DNA of 64,000 nucleotides from Niastella vici (GCF_002077945.1 NZ_LVYD01000046.1:1-64000), one strand, 5' to 3'. Shown: positions 1 through 8,953, counted from the first letter of the stretch. The notes: generated by a model not told the origin, from the letters alone. Numbers and translations are program-made.

Positions 1-111
1 AAATCCCCCAAAATTTCAACCTGATCCCCCTTATTCCCTTGTAACCTGAAACTTGTAACCAGAATGTCGCGAGGTGTGAACCGGTAACAGGTAACCGGAA
101 ACTGGTAACCC
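1..111. repeat. Intergenic GTAACC-word repeat (family A)
   Basis: The stretch before the CBS gene holds repeated short words (TTGTAACC, GGTAACC, CCGGAAACTGG) in both orientations, so it can fold into an imperfect hairpin. Similar word clusters lie at about 11155-11235, 22645-22725, 29458-29568 and 54975-55080, always between genes. I see no gene here. Confidence 0.6.
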
Positions 112-1479
112 TTAATTCCCCAACGCCTGTATTACATCATATTTTGTAACAATATGATAATTCCCCAGCTCATCCTTGCTCAGTACCGCGCCATTGTCTT
201 TATTGATGAGCGTGCGCAACTTTTCAATGGGCGTATTCAGATCAACGATCGGGAATGCGGGTTCCATTACGGTAGCTACAGTGGCATTTTTTATATCGGG
301 GTTGCTGAATATTTTCTGGAACAACCCACTCTCGCTGATGGCGCCTACCGGTCCGCTGCCATTGATAACGGGTATATGCTCAATATTGTATTTGCGCATT
401 AATTCAACCGCTTCAGCCACGGTATGCGTTGGTTCTATGGTAACCATTTTTTGTTTGGCGCCGCGGTTGTTAATGATATCCTTGCAGGTCTTTACATCCA
501 TAAAGCCTCTTTCCATCATCCACTGATCGTTATAGATCTTGGCCACGTACCGGCTGCCATGATCATGAAAAATACAAACCACCAGGTCGTCTTTTTTCAG
601 GGGTTGAACAGCAGCAATTTGCATAAGTCCCTGCAGGCAACTGCCGGCGCTGTAACCGCAGAAAATACCTTCATCTTTTGCCAGGCGGCGGGCCATAATG
701 GCCCCGTCTTTATCGGTAACCTGTTCAAAATGGTCAATGACGCTCATGTCGTAATTTTCGGGTACAAAATCTTCCCCGAAACCCTCCGAAATATACGGGT
801 GTACCTGATTCATATCTACCTCGCCTGTGCGAAAAAATTTGGTGAGCAGGGAACCGTACACATCAATGGCCCACACTTTTATATTGGGATTCTTTTCTTT
901 CAGGAACATGGCCGTACCCGTTACCGTACCACCTGTACCGGCCGTGCAAACCAGGTGGGTGATCCTGCCATCGGTTTGTTTCCATATTTCGGGGCCTGTA
1001 GTTTCATAATGGGCCAACCGGTTGGCCAGGTTATCGTATTGATTGCAATGGAATGAATTGGGGATCTCTTTGGCCAGGCGGCGGGCTACGGAATAATAAC
1101 TGCGCGGGTCATCCGGTTCTACGTTGGTTGGACAAACAATCACTTCGGCGCCTACGGCTTTCAGGATATCAACTTTTTCCTTTGATTGTTTATCGGTTGT
1201 AGTGAAAATACATTTATACCCTTTTACACAGGCAGCCAGCGCCAGCCCCATACCGGTATTACCGCTGGTACATTCAATAATGGTTCCCCCCGGTTTTAAT
1301 TTGCCTTCTTTTTCTGCTACTTCAATCATTTTAACCGCCATGCGGTCTTTGATAGAGTTACCGGGATTAAAATAATCGACTTTGGCAACAACGGTGGCTG
1401 GAATTTGTCTGGCGATCTTGTTGAGCTTGATAAGTGGCGTATTTCCAATCGTTTCGAGAATATTATTTTTAATATCCAT
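112..1479 (-). CDS. Cystathionine beta-synthase-like PLP enzyme with C-terminal CBS pair
   Basis: A PLP-dependent beta-synthase that condenses serine or O-acetylserine with a sulfur nucleophile (homocysteine or sulfide) in cytosolic sulfur amino-acid metabolism. I chose the ATG at 1479, giving 455 residues that begin MDIKNNILETIGNTPL, where family homology starts; a further in-frame start 29 codons upstream lacks homology. The fold-type II core (about 1-330) shows GNTPLIKL at 12-19, the PLP lysine Lys44 in NPGNSIKDR, the substrate loop TSGNTGMG and the phosphate-binding GTGGTVTGTA. The last 120 residues form a CBS-domain pair (THTVAEAVELM... HIPVINGSGPVGAISE). There is no N-terminal haem domain. 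The exact substrate, homocysteine (CBS) or sulfide (CysK/CysM), cannot be settled from sequence. It is divergent from the hydrolase at 1633. Confidence 0.9.
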   Translation of the reverse strand: MDIKNNILETIGNTPLIKLNKIARQIPATVVAKVDYFNPGNSIKDRMAVKMIEVAEKEGKLKPGGTIIECTSGNTGMGLALAACVKGYKCIFTTTDKQSKEKVDILKAVGAEVIVCPTNVEPDDPRSYYSVARRLAKEIPNSFHCNQYDNLANRLAHYETTGPEIWKQTDGRITHLVCTAGTGGTVTGTAMFLKEKNPNIKVWAIDVYGSLLTKFFRTGEVDMNQVHPYISEGFGEDFVPENYDMSVIDHFEQVTDKDGAIMARRLAKDEGIFCGYSAGSCLQGLMQIAAVQPLKKDDLVVCIFHDHGSRYVAKIYNDQWMMERGFMDVKTCKDIINNRGAKQKMVTIEPTHTVAEAVELMRKYNIEHIPVINGSGPVGAISESGLFQKIFSNPDIKNATVATVMEPAFPIVDLNTPIEKLRTLINKDNGAVLSKDELGNYHIVTKYDVIQALGN

Positions 1480-1632
1480 TTCATGTAGTTTATGCGGGCA
1501 AAGGTACGGTTTTCCTTTGGGTAGCCCGGTTAGGGCGATTGGGGAGTGTGCTGTTGCCTGCAACATTCTTTAAAATATTTTAACGGCAGGCCCATTGAAT
1601 GTTGGTTAAATTTGTGTGGGGGAATTTCTGTT

Positions 1633-2289
1633 ATGAAAGTGTATTTTATCAGTGGGCTGGCCGCCGATAAACGCGTATTTAAATATATTGAATTACCAGC
1701 AGGTTGTGACGTTGTTCATCTGGATTGGATCACTCCACAAAAGGATGACACGCTGGCTTCCTATGCCTTACGGCTGGCTGAAAAAATTGATAGGTCGGTG
1801 CCATTTGCGCTGGTTGGCCTGTCATTTGGCGGCATGCTGGCCACAGAAATTGCCAAACAATATAATCCTGTTGTAACTATTATAATTTCGAGTGTGCCGG
1901 TAGCCAGTCAGTTACCGGGTTATTTTCGCATGGCCGGTAAAATTGGACTGCACAAATTAGTGCCTGTTTCACTATTAAAATCGTCTGCAGCTACTAAACG
2001 GTTTTTTACCCGGGAAAAGAATGCCGATAAAAAATTATTGTGGGAGATCATCAATGAAAGCGATGTAGGTTTAATTCGCTGGAGCATCGATGCCATCCTG
2101 AACTGGCAAAATGAAATCATTCCGCAACCCATTTGGCATATACATGGTACAAGAGATGAAATATTACCTGTGAAATTTACACATCCTACACATATCATCC
2201 GCAAGGAAGGGCATATGATGATAATGACCTGCCCGCATATAGTGAATGAAATTCTTGAACAGGCGCTTACAACTGCTACTGCTTCATAA
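1633..2289 (+). CDS. Alpha/beta hydrolase
   Basis: A small (218-residue) cytosolic alpha/beta-hydrolase of unknown substrate. The start is the ATG at 1633 (MKVYFISGLAADKRV); the longer frame upstream has no homology and lies in the divergent promoter region. The nucleophile elbow VGLSFGGM puts the catalytic serine at residue 64. A late GTRDEILPV segment carries the probable acid and RKEGHMMIM the probable histidine, in the expected order. The oxyanion-loop region VYFISGLAADKRVF resembles small esterase-like members. There is no signal peptide. It stands alone, transcribed away from the CBS-type gene. Confidence 0.8.
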   Translation: MKVYFISGLAADKRVFKYIELPAGCDVVHLDWITPQKDDTLASYALRLAEKIDRSVPFALVGLSFGGMLATEIAKQYNPVVTIIISSVPVASQLPGYFRMAGKIGLHKLVPVSLLKSSAATKRFFTREKNADKKLLWEIINESDVGLIRWSIDAILNWQNEIIPQPIWHIHGTRDEILPVKFTHPTHIIRKEGHMMIMTCPHIVNEILEQALTTATAS

Positions 2290-2470
2290 TTGGCACACCT
2301 TTTTTTGTTTTGTATTGTGCCAGGTTTGAACCGGGTTTAATTCGCCCCTGATTTTGAACCCGGCACAGCTGCGGCAAACCACATTAACAGGCTAATAACA
2401 GGCAAACAAAGTTCGCCCAAAAGCAACCCCAGAGGAAACCCGGAGGGAACTAAAAGGAAACCCAAACAAC

Positions 2471-2514
2471 GATCGCTATAAGGTCGCTGTAAGTTCGCTA
2501 TAATGTCGCTATAA
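2471..2514 (+). repeat. Four 11-bp tandem repeats (consensus GKTCGCTATAA)
   Basis: Units at 2471-2481, 2482-2492, 2493-2503 and 2504-2514 read GATCGCTATAA, GGTCGCTGTAA, GTTCGCTATAA and TGTCGCTATAA. They lie in the 519-bp gap between the hydrolase and tex. The rest of that gap holds purine-rich sequence, a promoter-like box near 2705 and a CCGATAGCTATCGG palindrome at 2730-2743; I see no gene in it. Confidence 0.85.
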
Positions 2515-2704
2515 GGTAAGTAGTTAAGCAGAAGAATTGCCAGGTGGGAAATAGATAATTAAAAATAGTTTTTTTTTACTTATAAACAAAGCCGGGACCA
2601 ACCTCTTTAAATCATAATTTTGAGCATACCTAATAAAAAACTGGTACGTTTTTTAGAAATAAATGTTGTTGGTAAAAACAAGTTTTTTGTTTGTTTTCAT
2701 GCCT

Positions 2705-2712
2705 TACATTTG
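2705..2712 (+). promoter_or_regulatory. Possible tex promoter, -7 box TACATTTG
   Basis: TACATTTG matches the Bacteroidota -7 consensus TAnnTTTG. The expected TTTG at -33 is not well placed: T-rich TTTG words lie 11-15 bp upstream instead of about 19. It would give a roughly 95-nt leader containing the palindrome CCGATAGCTATCGG at 2730-2743. Confidence 0.4.
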
Positions 2713-2808
2713 CGACCCCTTTATCTGTTCCGATAGCTATCGGGAGGACGAAGAATCTGGTACCTTTTGAACGATCGACAGATTAAAAAAACTGCAAATT
2801 CTCAATAG

Positions 2809-5085
2809 ATGGAAGTAAAGTACATTCAGAAGATCGCTGAAAAATTATCATTCAGCATTAAGCAGATCACGAATATTCATGACTTGCAAAGTGAAGGCGC
2901 AACCATCCCTTTTATGGCTCGTTACCGTAAGGAAGCGACGAACAACATGGATGAGGTAGGCATTGGCCAGGTAGTTGAACAGATCGCTTATTTTTCTGAA
3001 CTGGATAAACGCAAAGAAACGGTTGTGAAAACGATCGAAGGCCTGGGCAAATTAACGCCCGAGTTAAAAGATCGTATTGAAAATTGTTACGATGCTACCG
3101 AGTTGGAAGATATTTACCTGCCCTACAAACCAAAACGCAAAACAAGAGCTACCCAGGCCATTGAAAAAGGACTGGAGCCATTGGCGAAACTGGTATTTGA
3201 GCAGGGCGGAGAAGTGCCTGATGAAGAAGCTGCCAAATTCATCAACGAGCAGGTGAAAGATATCAAGGAAGCGATGCAGGGCGCCCGCGATATCATTGCA
3301 GAATGGGTGAGTGAAAATGAGCAGGCGCGTAATAAAGTGCGTCAGCAGTTTACTGAAACCGCCAAGCTGACGTCGAAAGTATTAAGCAGTAAAAAAGAAG
3401 AAGAGGAAGCACAGAAATACCGCGATTACTTTGAGTTCAATGAATCGCTGGCCGATAGTCCTTCGCATCGCATCCTGGCCATACGCCGTGCCGAAAAAGA
3501 AGGCTACCTGGTAATGGACATTAATATCGAAAAAGAAGTAGCTGTTGAAGGCCTGAACAGAACGTTTGTAAAGAGTAACACTCCATTTGCCGCTGAGGTA
3601 AAGAAAGCGATCGACGATTCGTTCGACCGGTTGTTAAAACCTTCTATTGAAAATGAATTCCGCCTGGCCAGCAAGAACAAGGCCGATGAAGAAGCTATTC
3701 AGGTATTTACCGAAAACCTGCGTCAGCTGTTGCTGGCATCACCGCTGGGTTCAAAAAGAGTGCTGGCGCTTGATCCCGGTTTCCGTACCGGTTGCAAACT
3801 GGTATGTCTCGATGCACAGGGCAACCTGATGTACAATACCGCCATCTATCCACACCCGCCACAAAATGATTGGCAGGGTAGTGTGGCTGAACTGAAACAC
3901 CTGGTTGATAAATATGAAATTGAAGCCATCGGAATAGGTAATGGTACCGCCGGCCGTGAAACAGAGCAACTGGTACGCAGCATTGACTTTGGTAAAATGG
4001 TAAGCGTATTCCAGGTGAATGAAAGCGGCGCCTCTATTTACTCTGCCTCGGAAGTGGCCCGTGAAGAATTCCCCGATCAGGATGTAACGGTGCGTGGCGC
4101 TGTGAGCATTGGCCGCCGTTTGCTCGATCCGCTGAGCGAACTGGTAAAGATCGATCCCAAATCAATTGGGGTAGGGCAATACCAGCACGATGTTAACCAA
4201 ACCCGTCTCAAAGAAGCATTGGACAGGGTAGTGGAAAGCGCCGTGAACTTTGTGGGCGTTGATGTGAACACCGCTTCAAAACACCTGTTGGTATATGTAT
4301 CGGGTTTAAGCAATACCCTGGCGAAAAATATTGTTGAATACCGTGCAAAGAACGGCCCCTTCAAAACCCGTGAAGAGTTGAAGAAGGTACCCATGATGGG
4401 CCCCAAATCATTTGAGCAGTGCGCCGGTTTCTTACGTATTCCCGGCGCCGAAAACCCGCTCGATAATTCATCAGTACACCCCGAGAGCTATCACGTGGTG
4501 GAAACCATGGCCAAAGACCTGCAGGCTTCGCTGGAAGACCTCATCAAAAAAGGGGAGCTGCGTAAAAAGATCAACAAGAAACAATACATCACTGAAAGCA
4601 TCGGTGAATATACCATCGACGATATCTTAAAGGAACTGGAAAAACCTGGCCGCGACCCCCGGGCACAGATCGAGGAATTCCGTTTCGATGATACCATTAA
4701 GGCCATTGAAGATGTAAAGCCCGGTATGACCGTTCCGGGTATCATTACCAACATCACCAACTTTGGGGTGTTTGTTGACATTGGCGTAAAACAGGATGGG
4801 CTGGTGCATATTTCGCAATTGAGCAACACCTATGTTTCTGATCCTAACGAAGTGGTAAAACTGAATCAGAAAGTAATGGTAACTGTTACTGATGTGGATG
4901 TTTCGCGTAAAAGGATCTCACTCACCATGAAAGATCAGCAAAAGGGTGGTGGTGAAAAGCGCAGTGGCGGTGGCAGTAGCGATCGCAAACCAGCTGCCGG
5001 CGGAAAAGCACAGCCAAAGAAACAGGAGCCGCTGAATCCATTCCAGGCGAAGCTGGCAGAGTTGAAGAAGAAGTTTAATGATTGA
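2809..5085 (+). CDS. tex: Tex family S1 RNA-binding transcription accessory protein
   Basis: Tex is a conserved cytosolic nucleic-acid-binding protein linked to transcription and RNA metabolism. The 758 residues follow the family order: helical Tex N-terminal region (1-200, with ATIPFMARYRKEATNNMDE), YqgF/RNase H-like domain beginning VLALDPGFRTGCK near 322, tandem helix-hairpin-helix region (SGLSNTLAKNIVEYR, FKTREELKKVPMMGPK), and an S1 domain at about 638-710 (ITNFGVFVDIGVKQDGLVHIS). A low-complexity Gly/Lys tail of about 48 residues follows, ending in PLNPFQAKLAELKKKF. The length and full set of domains indicate an intact gene. It is monocistronic, closed by the hairpin at 5170-5209. Confidence 0.95.
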   Translation: MEVKYIQKIAEKLSFSIKQITNIHDLQSEGATIPFMARYRKEATNNMDEVGIGQVVEQIAYFSELDKRKETVVKTIEGLGKLTPELKDRIENCYDATELEDIYLPYKPKRKTRATQAIEKGLEPLAKLVFEQGGEVPDEEAAKFINEQVKDIKEAMQGARDIIAEWVSENEQARNKVRQQFTETAKLTSKVLSSKKEEEEAQKYRDYFEFNESLADSPSHRILAIRRAEKEGYLVMDINIEKEVAVEGLNRTFVKSNTPFAAEVKKAIDDSFDRLLKPSIENEFRLASKNKADEEAIQVFTENLRQLLLASPLGSKRVLALDPGFRTGCKLVCLDAQGNLMYNTAIYPHPPQNDWQGSVAELKHLVDKYEIEAIGIGNGTAGRETEQLVRSIDFGKMVSVFQVNESGASIYSASEVAREEFPDQDVTVRGAVSIGRRLLDPLSELVKIDPKSIGVGQYQHDVNQTRLKEALDRVVESAVNFVGVDVNTASKHLLVYVSGLSNTLAKNIVEYRAKNGPFKTREELKKVPMMGPKSFEQCAGFLRIPGAENPLDNSSVHPESYHVVETMAKDLQASLEDLIKKGELRKKINKKQYITESIGEYTIDDILKELEKPGRDPRAQIEEFRFDDTIKAIEDVKPGMTVPGIITNITNFGVFVDIGVKQDGLVHISQLSNTYVSDPNEVVKLNQKVMVTVTDVDVSRKRISLTMKDQQKGGGEKRSGGGSSDRKPAAGGKAQPKKQEPLNPFQAKLAELKKKFND

Positions 5086-5169
5086 TCTGATTGTTTACAG
5101 TCAGTCTGCTTAAAACAGTTTGAAATTTAACATGAGTCAGAAGTAGGAAGTTGGATGTAAGAAAATAAT

Positions 5170-5209
5170 AAAAAGGTGAGTTCGCTATTACCAGCCAGCT
5201 CACCTTTTT
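5170..5209. terminator. Bidirectional hairpin terminator after tex
   Basis: An 11-bp perfect stem AAAAAGGTGAG / CTCACCTTTTT (5170-5180 with 5199-5209) with A-run before and T-run after, so it can end tex (+) and the anti-sigma gene (-). The loop begins TTCGCTATTA, which is shared with the hairpin at 7063-7101. Confidence 0.8.
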
Positions 5210-5251
5210 CATTTCGATTTTAATTATGAGGCTTGAGGAATAGGGATCTTC

Positions 5252-5767
5252 CTACTTCTTACCTCTTACTTCGGTCTTTGGTCTTCTCAGGAACATATCT
5301 AACAATACCAACCCCAGTATAACATTCACCATCATAAACACGGTAGTATAGGTGCTGTTATAGAATTTACTGAAATCTATTTTGTTGAGGTTTATACCGG
5401 TTGAACTATCAGCGCTTGCTGCCGACCAGTTTATTTGTGCCAGGCCGGCGATCAAAAAGCCGATGATGGTACATATAAAGAAACCGGCAATGCCCCAGAT
5501 GATGCGTTTATTGAAATATGATTTTGCCGCGGGTGCAATCTGGTGTTTACTGATAGCTTCCATTATGTTCTGGGTAAAGCGCATGGAAGGTTCATCCAGT
5601 TCAAGGCGATGGCTCAGCAGGTCCTGCAATTCAAGCAGTTCCTGGTATTTGGTTTTCCACTCGAGGTTGGTGGCAATCAATTGATCAATAAACAGGCGTT
5701 CTTCTCCACTGCAAACGCCGTCGAGATAACTCCACAAACGTTCTTCCATATTTTGTTGATTGCTCAT
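5252..5767 (-). CDS. Putative membrane anti-sigma factor
   Basis: A 171-residue protein encoded 34 bp downstream of an ECF sigma gene in the same direction, the usual place for its cognate anti-sigma factor. The cytosolic N-terminal part (1-85) begins NMEERLWSYLDGVCSGEE, typical of Bacteroidota anti-sigma proteins; it has one Cys and no HxxxCxxC zinc motif. Two hydrophobic spans, about 89-111 (IIWGIAGFFICTIIGFLIAG) and 140-160 (TVFMMVNVILGLVLLDMFL), place it in the inner membrane. The anti-sigma function is inferred from position and topology. Confidence 0.7.
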   Translation of the reverse strand: MSNQQNMEERLWSYLDGVCSGEERLFIDQLIATNLEWKTKYQELLELQDLLSHRLELDEPSMRFTQNIMEAISKHQIAPAAKSYFNKRIIWGIAGFFICTIIGFLIAGLAQINWSAASADSSTGINLNKIDFSKFYNSTYTTVFMMVNVILGLVLLDMFLRRPKTEVRGKK

Positions 5768-5801
5768 TATAATATACTGTTTAAAGTTATTGACTTTTCA
5801 A

Positions 5802-6386
5802 TTAACCTACCATATCCTTTACCTCTTCGGAAAAATGCTTTTCCATTTTTTCTTTCAACCGCTGGCGGGCACGGTGCAGTTTTACTTTGGCGGTATTGGG
5901 ATCAACTCCAATGATGCGGCCAATTTCTTCGAGGCTTTGTTCGGCCTGGTAAAACAGGGTGATGATGCGGGCATCATCAACACTCAATAACCGCAACGCA
6001 TCATTAAGCACCTGCACCTTCGATTTCTGCTCTACCTGGTTGGCCCTGAAAGCCGAATTCTGATTGTCTGCAATTTCAAATACCTGTTCATTGTCGAGCG
6101 AATGAATGGGTATTTTCTTTTTGCGTAAGAACGTGATACAGGTAGTGGTTACAATGGTATACAGCCAGGTGCTGAATTTTGATTCGCCCCTGAAATCGGC
6201 CAGGCTGCGGTAGGCTTTTACAAACACATCCTGGGCTATTTCTTCGGCATCTTCCCGGTTGGGTGTATAACGTAAAGCTATGGTAAAAACGAAATTCTGG
6301 TATCGGTTTACCAATAGGGCATACTGGGCCTGTTCGCCCTGCAGTACCTTATGTATGATCTCATTATCTCCCGGTCCGGTTTGCAT
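5802..6386 (-). CDS. ECF-type RNA polymerase sigma factor
   Basis: A 194-residue extracytoplasmic-function sigma factor. Region 2 (about 20-95) includes the core-binding and -10 recognition motifs RYTPNREDAEEIAQDVFVKA and FRGESKFSTWLYTIVTTTC. Region 4 (about 135-185) carries LLSVDDARIITLFYQ, the HTH QSLEEIGRIIGVDPNTAK and VKLHRARQRLKEKM. Its length is usual for the family. It is followed by a membrane protein that probably holds it inactive, and is divergent from the small membrane protein at 6635. The regulon and stimulus are unknown. Confidence 0.93.
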   Translation of the reverse strand: MQTGPGDNEIIHKVLQGEQAQYALLVNRYQNFVFTIALRYTPNREDAEEIAQDVFVKAYRSLADFRGESKFSTWLYTIVTTTCITFLRKKKIPIHSLDNEQVFEIADNQNSAFRANQVEQKSKVQVLNDALRLLSVDDARIITLFYQAEQSLEEIGRIIGVDPNTAKVKLHRARQRLKEKMEKHFSEEVKDMVG

Positions 6387-6634
6387 TATTTATGGTATGA
6401 CTACATAAAAAGAAAGCTGGTTACAGCAAGTGCCTGATTTTTGGGGTTGAAGGGCATGCCCTGTGCCGGATTTCAGTGCTTTTGATTATCAGTTATTTAT
6501 TTAGAATAAATAGAACGGTAGTGTACGGTTTTGATACTTCTTCTGTTCATTTATGAAATAAATTGAGCAGTTTGCCTGTAACCTGGCATTTACTGCTGTA
6601 GTCATAGTTGTGTAGAACTTAAAAAATATACATT

Positions 6635-7006
6635 ATGGATAAAGGAGTACTTGCAATAATCTGGTTAATGTTATCCTCTTTAGGATTGTTTATTATGATC
6701 TTCGGCATCAGGTATTTAATTGGCCGCGAAAACCTGGCCATGATTGAAAAAGGATTGAACCCTAAAGACAAGATCAACCGCCCGGCCCCTTATACCAATT
6801 TAAAATGGGGGTTGCTGCTGTTTGGCGCAGGGGTTGGTTTGGCATTATCTTATTTTATAACCCAGTACATGCTGCATGATTATGAAAATCCGGCATTGTG
6901 GTTTGCGTTTATCGCAATTGGCGGTGGTATGGGGTTAATAGCTTCTTACAGAATTGAGAAGAAGGAATTGCTTGACCCCCCTTCCCCCCTGAAGGGGGAG
7001 AGGTAA
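6635..7006 (+). CDS. Small three-span membrane protein (DUF6249-like)
   Basis: A 123-residue protein of unknown function with a layout seen in the DUF6249 group: membrane span at about 5-27, a short helix with ENLAMIEKGLNPK, then spans near 57-77 and 87-103. It is divergent from the ECF sigma gene, so it may belong to that regulon, though this is only inferred. The last ten codons (DPPSPLKGER) are read from the CCCCCT...AGGGGG palindrome that starts near 6976, so the C-terminus is supplied by an intergenic repeat. The family assignment is moderate. Confidence 0.7.
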   Translation: MDKGVLAIIWLMLSSLGLFIMIFGIRYLIGRENLAMIEKGLNPKDKINRPAPYTNLKWGLLLFGAGVGLALSYFITQYMLHDYENPALWFAFIAIGGGMGLIASYRIEKKELLDPPSPLKGER

Positions 7007-7190
7007 CCTCCCGCTCTTAACAGACATAAAACATGAAGTAAGAAATAAGATGTAAGAAATAAAAATGGTGAGCTCGCTATTGAATGCGGGACTCACCATT
7101 TATGTTTATAAGATTTCAATTCCCCCTTTAGGGGGGTAGGGGGTATTACTTCTTACTTCCGCCCTCCCCCTTTAGGGGGCAGGGGGGTAA
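6976..7190. repeat. Cluster of CCCCCTnAAGGGGG palindromes (family D) around a hairpin
   Basis: Three copies of the palindrome CCCCCT(G/T)(A/T)AAGGGGG-type lie near 6976-7005, 7120-7145 and 7162-7190. A fourth copy is at 35276-35304. Between them is the hairpin AAATGGTGAG/CTCACCATTT (7063-7072 with 7092-7101), probably a bidirectional terminator for the convergent genes. The flanking purine-rich AAGTAAGAAATAAGATGTAAG resembles the sequence before the tex terminator. Confidence 0.75.
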
Positions 7191-8814
7191 GCCCCGGCAG
7201 AGATTTTCGCTCTTCCGCAATCAGGTTGGGTTTCTGCATTTCTGCCATCGCCTTCGTGATCGCTGTATCATCAGTATTACTTACTTCATAGTAACCCTCC
7301 ATTCGCCATATCTGACGCGCCATCCAGGTCTTGATCCGTTTTTCGATCTCCAGTTTATCGCGTTCCGGAACATTCCCAATATTTACCGAATTCTTCCCCG
7401 CATAGCTTACCAGGCTGTTCCAGGCTGCGCGGGTGTCGGTAAAGCGACGGGCAAAATCGGCCGGGTCTTTGAACTGGTCGAACCAGGCTTTGTTTTGCTG
7501 GTAGTAGGTATAAATGAATTTGCTGAACAGCTGATTGTCGAACAATACATACACATTGCTGGTGAACGTGGCTGTATCGAAGGGAATAAATATATCGGGG
7601 GTAATGCCGCCGCCGCCATAAACTATTCTGCCGCTCTTGGTCTTGAATGCGGGGCCGGTATGTTTGGTACTGGTATCGCCGTTCACCAGTTCCCCATTCT
7701 CAAAACGTTCGGCCAGCTCTTCATTATAGGCAGCGCGTCCTTTGTTATATGGTTTTTGAATATTGCGGCCAATAGGCGTATAATAACGGGCAACGGTGAG
7801 GCGCAATGCCGAGCCATCGCTGAGGTCGTATTGTTCCTGCACCAGGCCTTTACCAAAAGTACGGCGGCCGATAATGGTAGCCCGGTCCCAGTCCTGCAGG
7901 GCGCCGGCCACTACCTCACTGGCACTGGCTGAGCTTTCATCGACCAGCAGCACCAGCTTTCCTTTTTCGAACAGGCCCGGGCGTTTGCAATGGTATTCTA
8001 TCTTCTCCTGTTTAACCCCCTGCGTATAAACGATCAGGCGTTCATCATCGAGGAATTCATCAACAATATCTGTGGCTTCGGTAAGTATGCCGCCGCCGTT
8101 ACCCCGCAGGTCGAAAATGAGCTTTTTCATGCCTTTCTTCTCCAGGGTTTCCATGGCCTTCATAAACTCTTCGTAAGTGGTGCCGGAGAATTTATTCAGG
8201 TGTATGTAGCCGGTAGTGGTGTCGATCATATAAGCCGCATCAACCGAATACAGGGGAATGGTGCCGCGGGTTATGGCCGCCTGAATGGTTTTTCCATTGC
8301 GCAACATGGTCACTGCTATCTTGCTGCCGCCCACGCCGCGTAAAAAGTTCTTTATTTTATCACCGGTAATACCGTGGCCTGCCACTATTGAGTCGCCTAC
8401 TTTCAGGAATTTATCGCCCACCTTTATGCCGGCCTTATCGCTGGGTCCATCGCTAAGTACATTGGTAACATGAACCGTATCGTCGATGATAAAGAATTCG
8501 ACCCCTATGCCTTCAAAATTGCCCTGCAGGTCTTCGTTTATTTCTTCCACGTTAGAGGCGGGAATGAATACCGAATGCGGATCGAGGTGCGTAAGCATGG
8601 CCTGTATGGCATCGTCGGTAAGGGTATCGGTATTTACCTTATCAACATATTTCAAATTAACCAGGTCAACCACTTCCTGAAGCACAGAGCGTTTGCCACT
8701 ATTAAAAATGCCGCGTGAGCCAGGTACATTCTGTCTTAGGGCCGAACCAATGGCCATGCCCACGATCAATACTAAAGAAAACAACAGCGGCATCCATACT
8801 TGAAGTCTTTTCAT
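7153..8814 (-). CDS. S41 family carboxy-terminal processing protease (CtpA/Prc type)
   Basis: A periplasmic serine protease of 553 residues that trims or degrades proteins from exposed C-termini. Residues 8-27 form a signal or anchor segment. A PDZ domain (about 95-185) starts FEGIGVEF and contains SDGPSDKAGIKVGD. The catalytic core has FDLRGNGGG (235-242), SSASASEVVAGAL with nucleophile Ser297, and TFGKGLVQEQ with Lys322; the 25-residue Ser-Lys spacing is that of known Ser/Lys-dyad CPPs. A roughly 200-residue helical C-terminal extension follows. The last residues (LPPKGGGRK) are read from a CCCCCT-type palindrome, so the extreme C-terminus may vary between strains. Confidence 0.93.
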   Translation of the reverse strand: MKRLQVWMPLLFSLVLIVGMAIGSALRQNVPGSRGIFNSGKRSVLQEVVDLVNLKYVDKVNTDTLTDDAIQAMLTHLDPHSVFIPASNVEEINEDLQGNFEGIGVEFFIIDDTVHVTNVLSDGPSDKAGIKVGDKFLKVGDSIVAGHGITGDKIKNFLRGVGGSKIAVTMLRNGKTIQAAITRGTIPLYSVDAAYMIDTTTGYIHLNKFSGTTYEEFMKAMETLEKKGMKKLIFDLRGNGGGILTEATDIVDEFLDDERLIVYTQGVKQEKIEYHCKRPGLFEKGKLVLLVDESSASASEVVAGALQDWDRATIIGRRTFGKGLVQEQYDLSDGSALRLTVARYYTPIGRNIQKPYNKGRAAYNEELAERFENGELVNGDTSTKHTGPAFKTKSGRIVYGGGGITPDIFIPFDTATFTSNVYVLFDNQLFSKFIYTYYQQNKAWFDQFKDPADFARRFTDTRAAWNSLVSYAGKNSVNIGNVPERDKLEIEKRIKTWMARQIWRMEGYYEVSNTDDTAITKAMAEMQKPNLIAEERKSLPGLTPLPPKGGGRK

Positions 8815-8953
8815 CTGAAATTGTATAGTTTGTTTTAATAAGGCCAGATGGCGGGGCCGTTAGTAATTTCTTCCGGTAGCTATCGGTAAGAAACAAGCTT
8901 CGCCATATACGGTTCTTTTTACAATTGCGTTTGTATCTTATAATTATGTTAAA

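Noticed and set aside
424-1056. A 210-codon frame on the plus strand opposite the CBS-type gene
   Set aside because: Antisense to a well supported PLP enzyme, with no family features.
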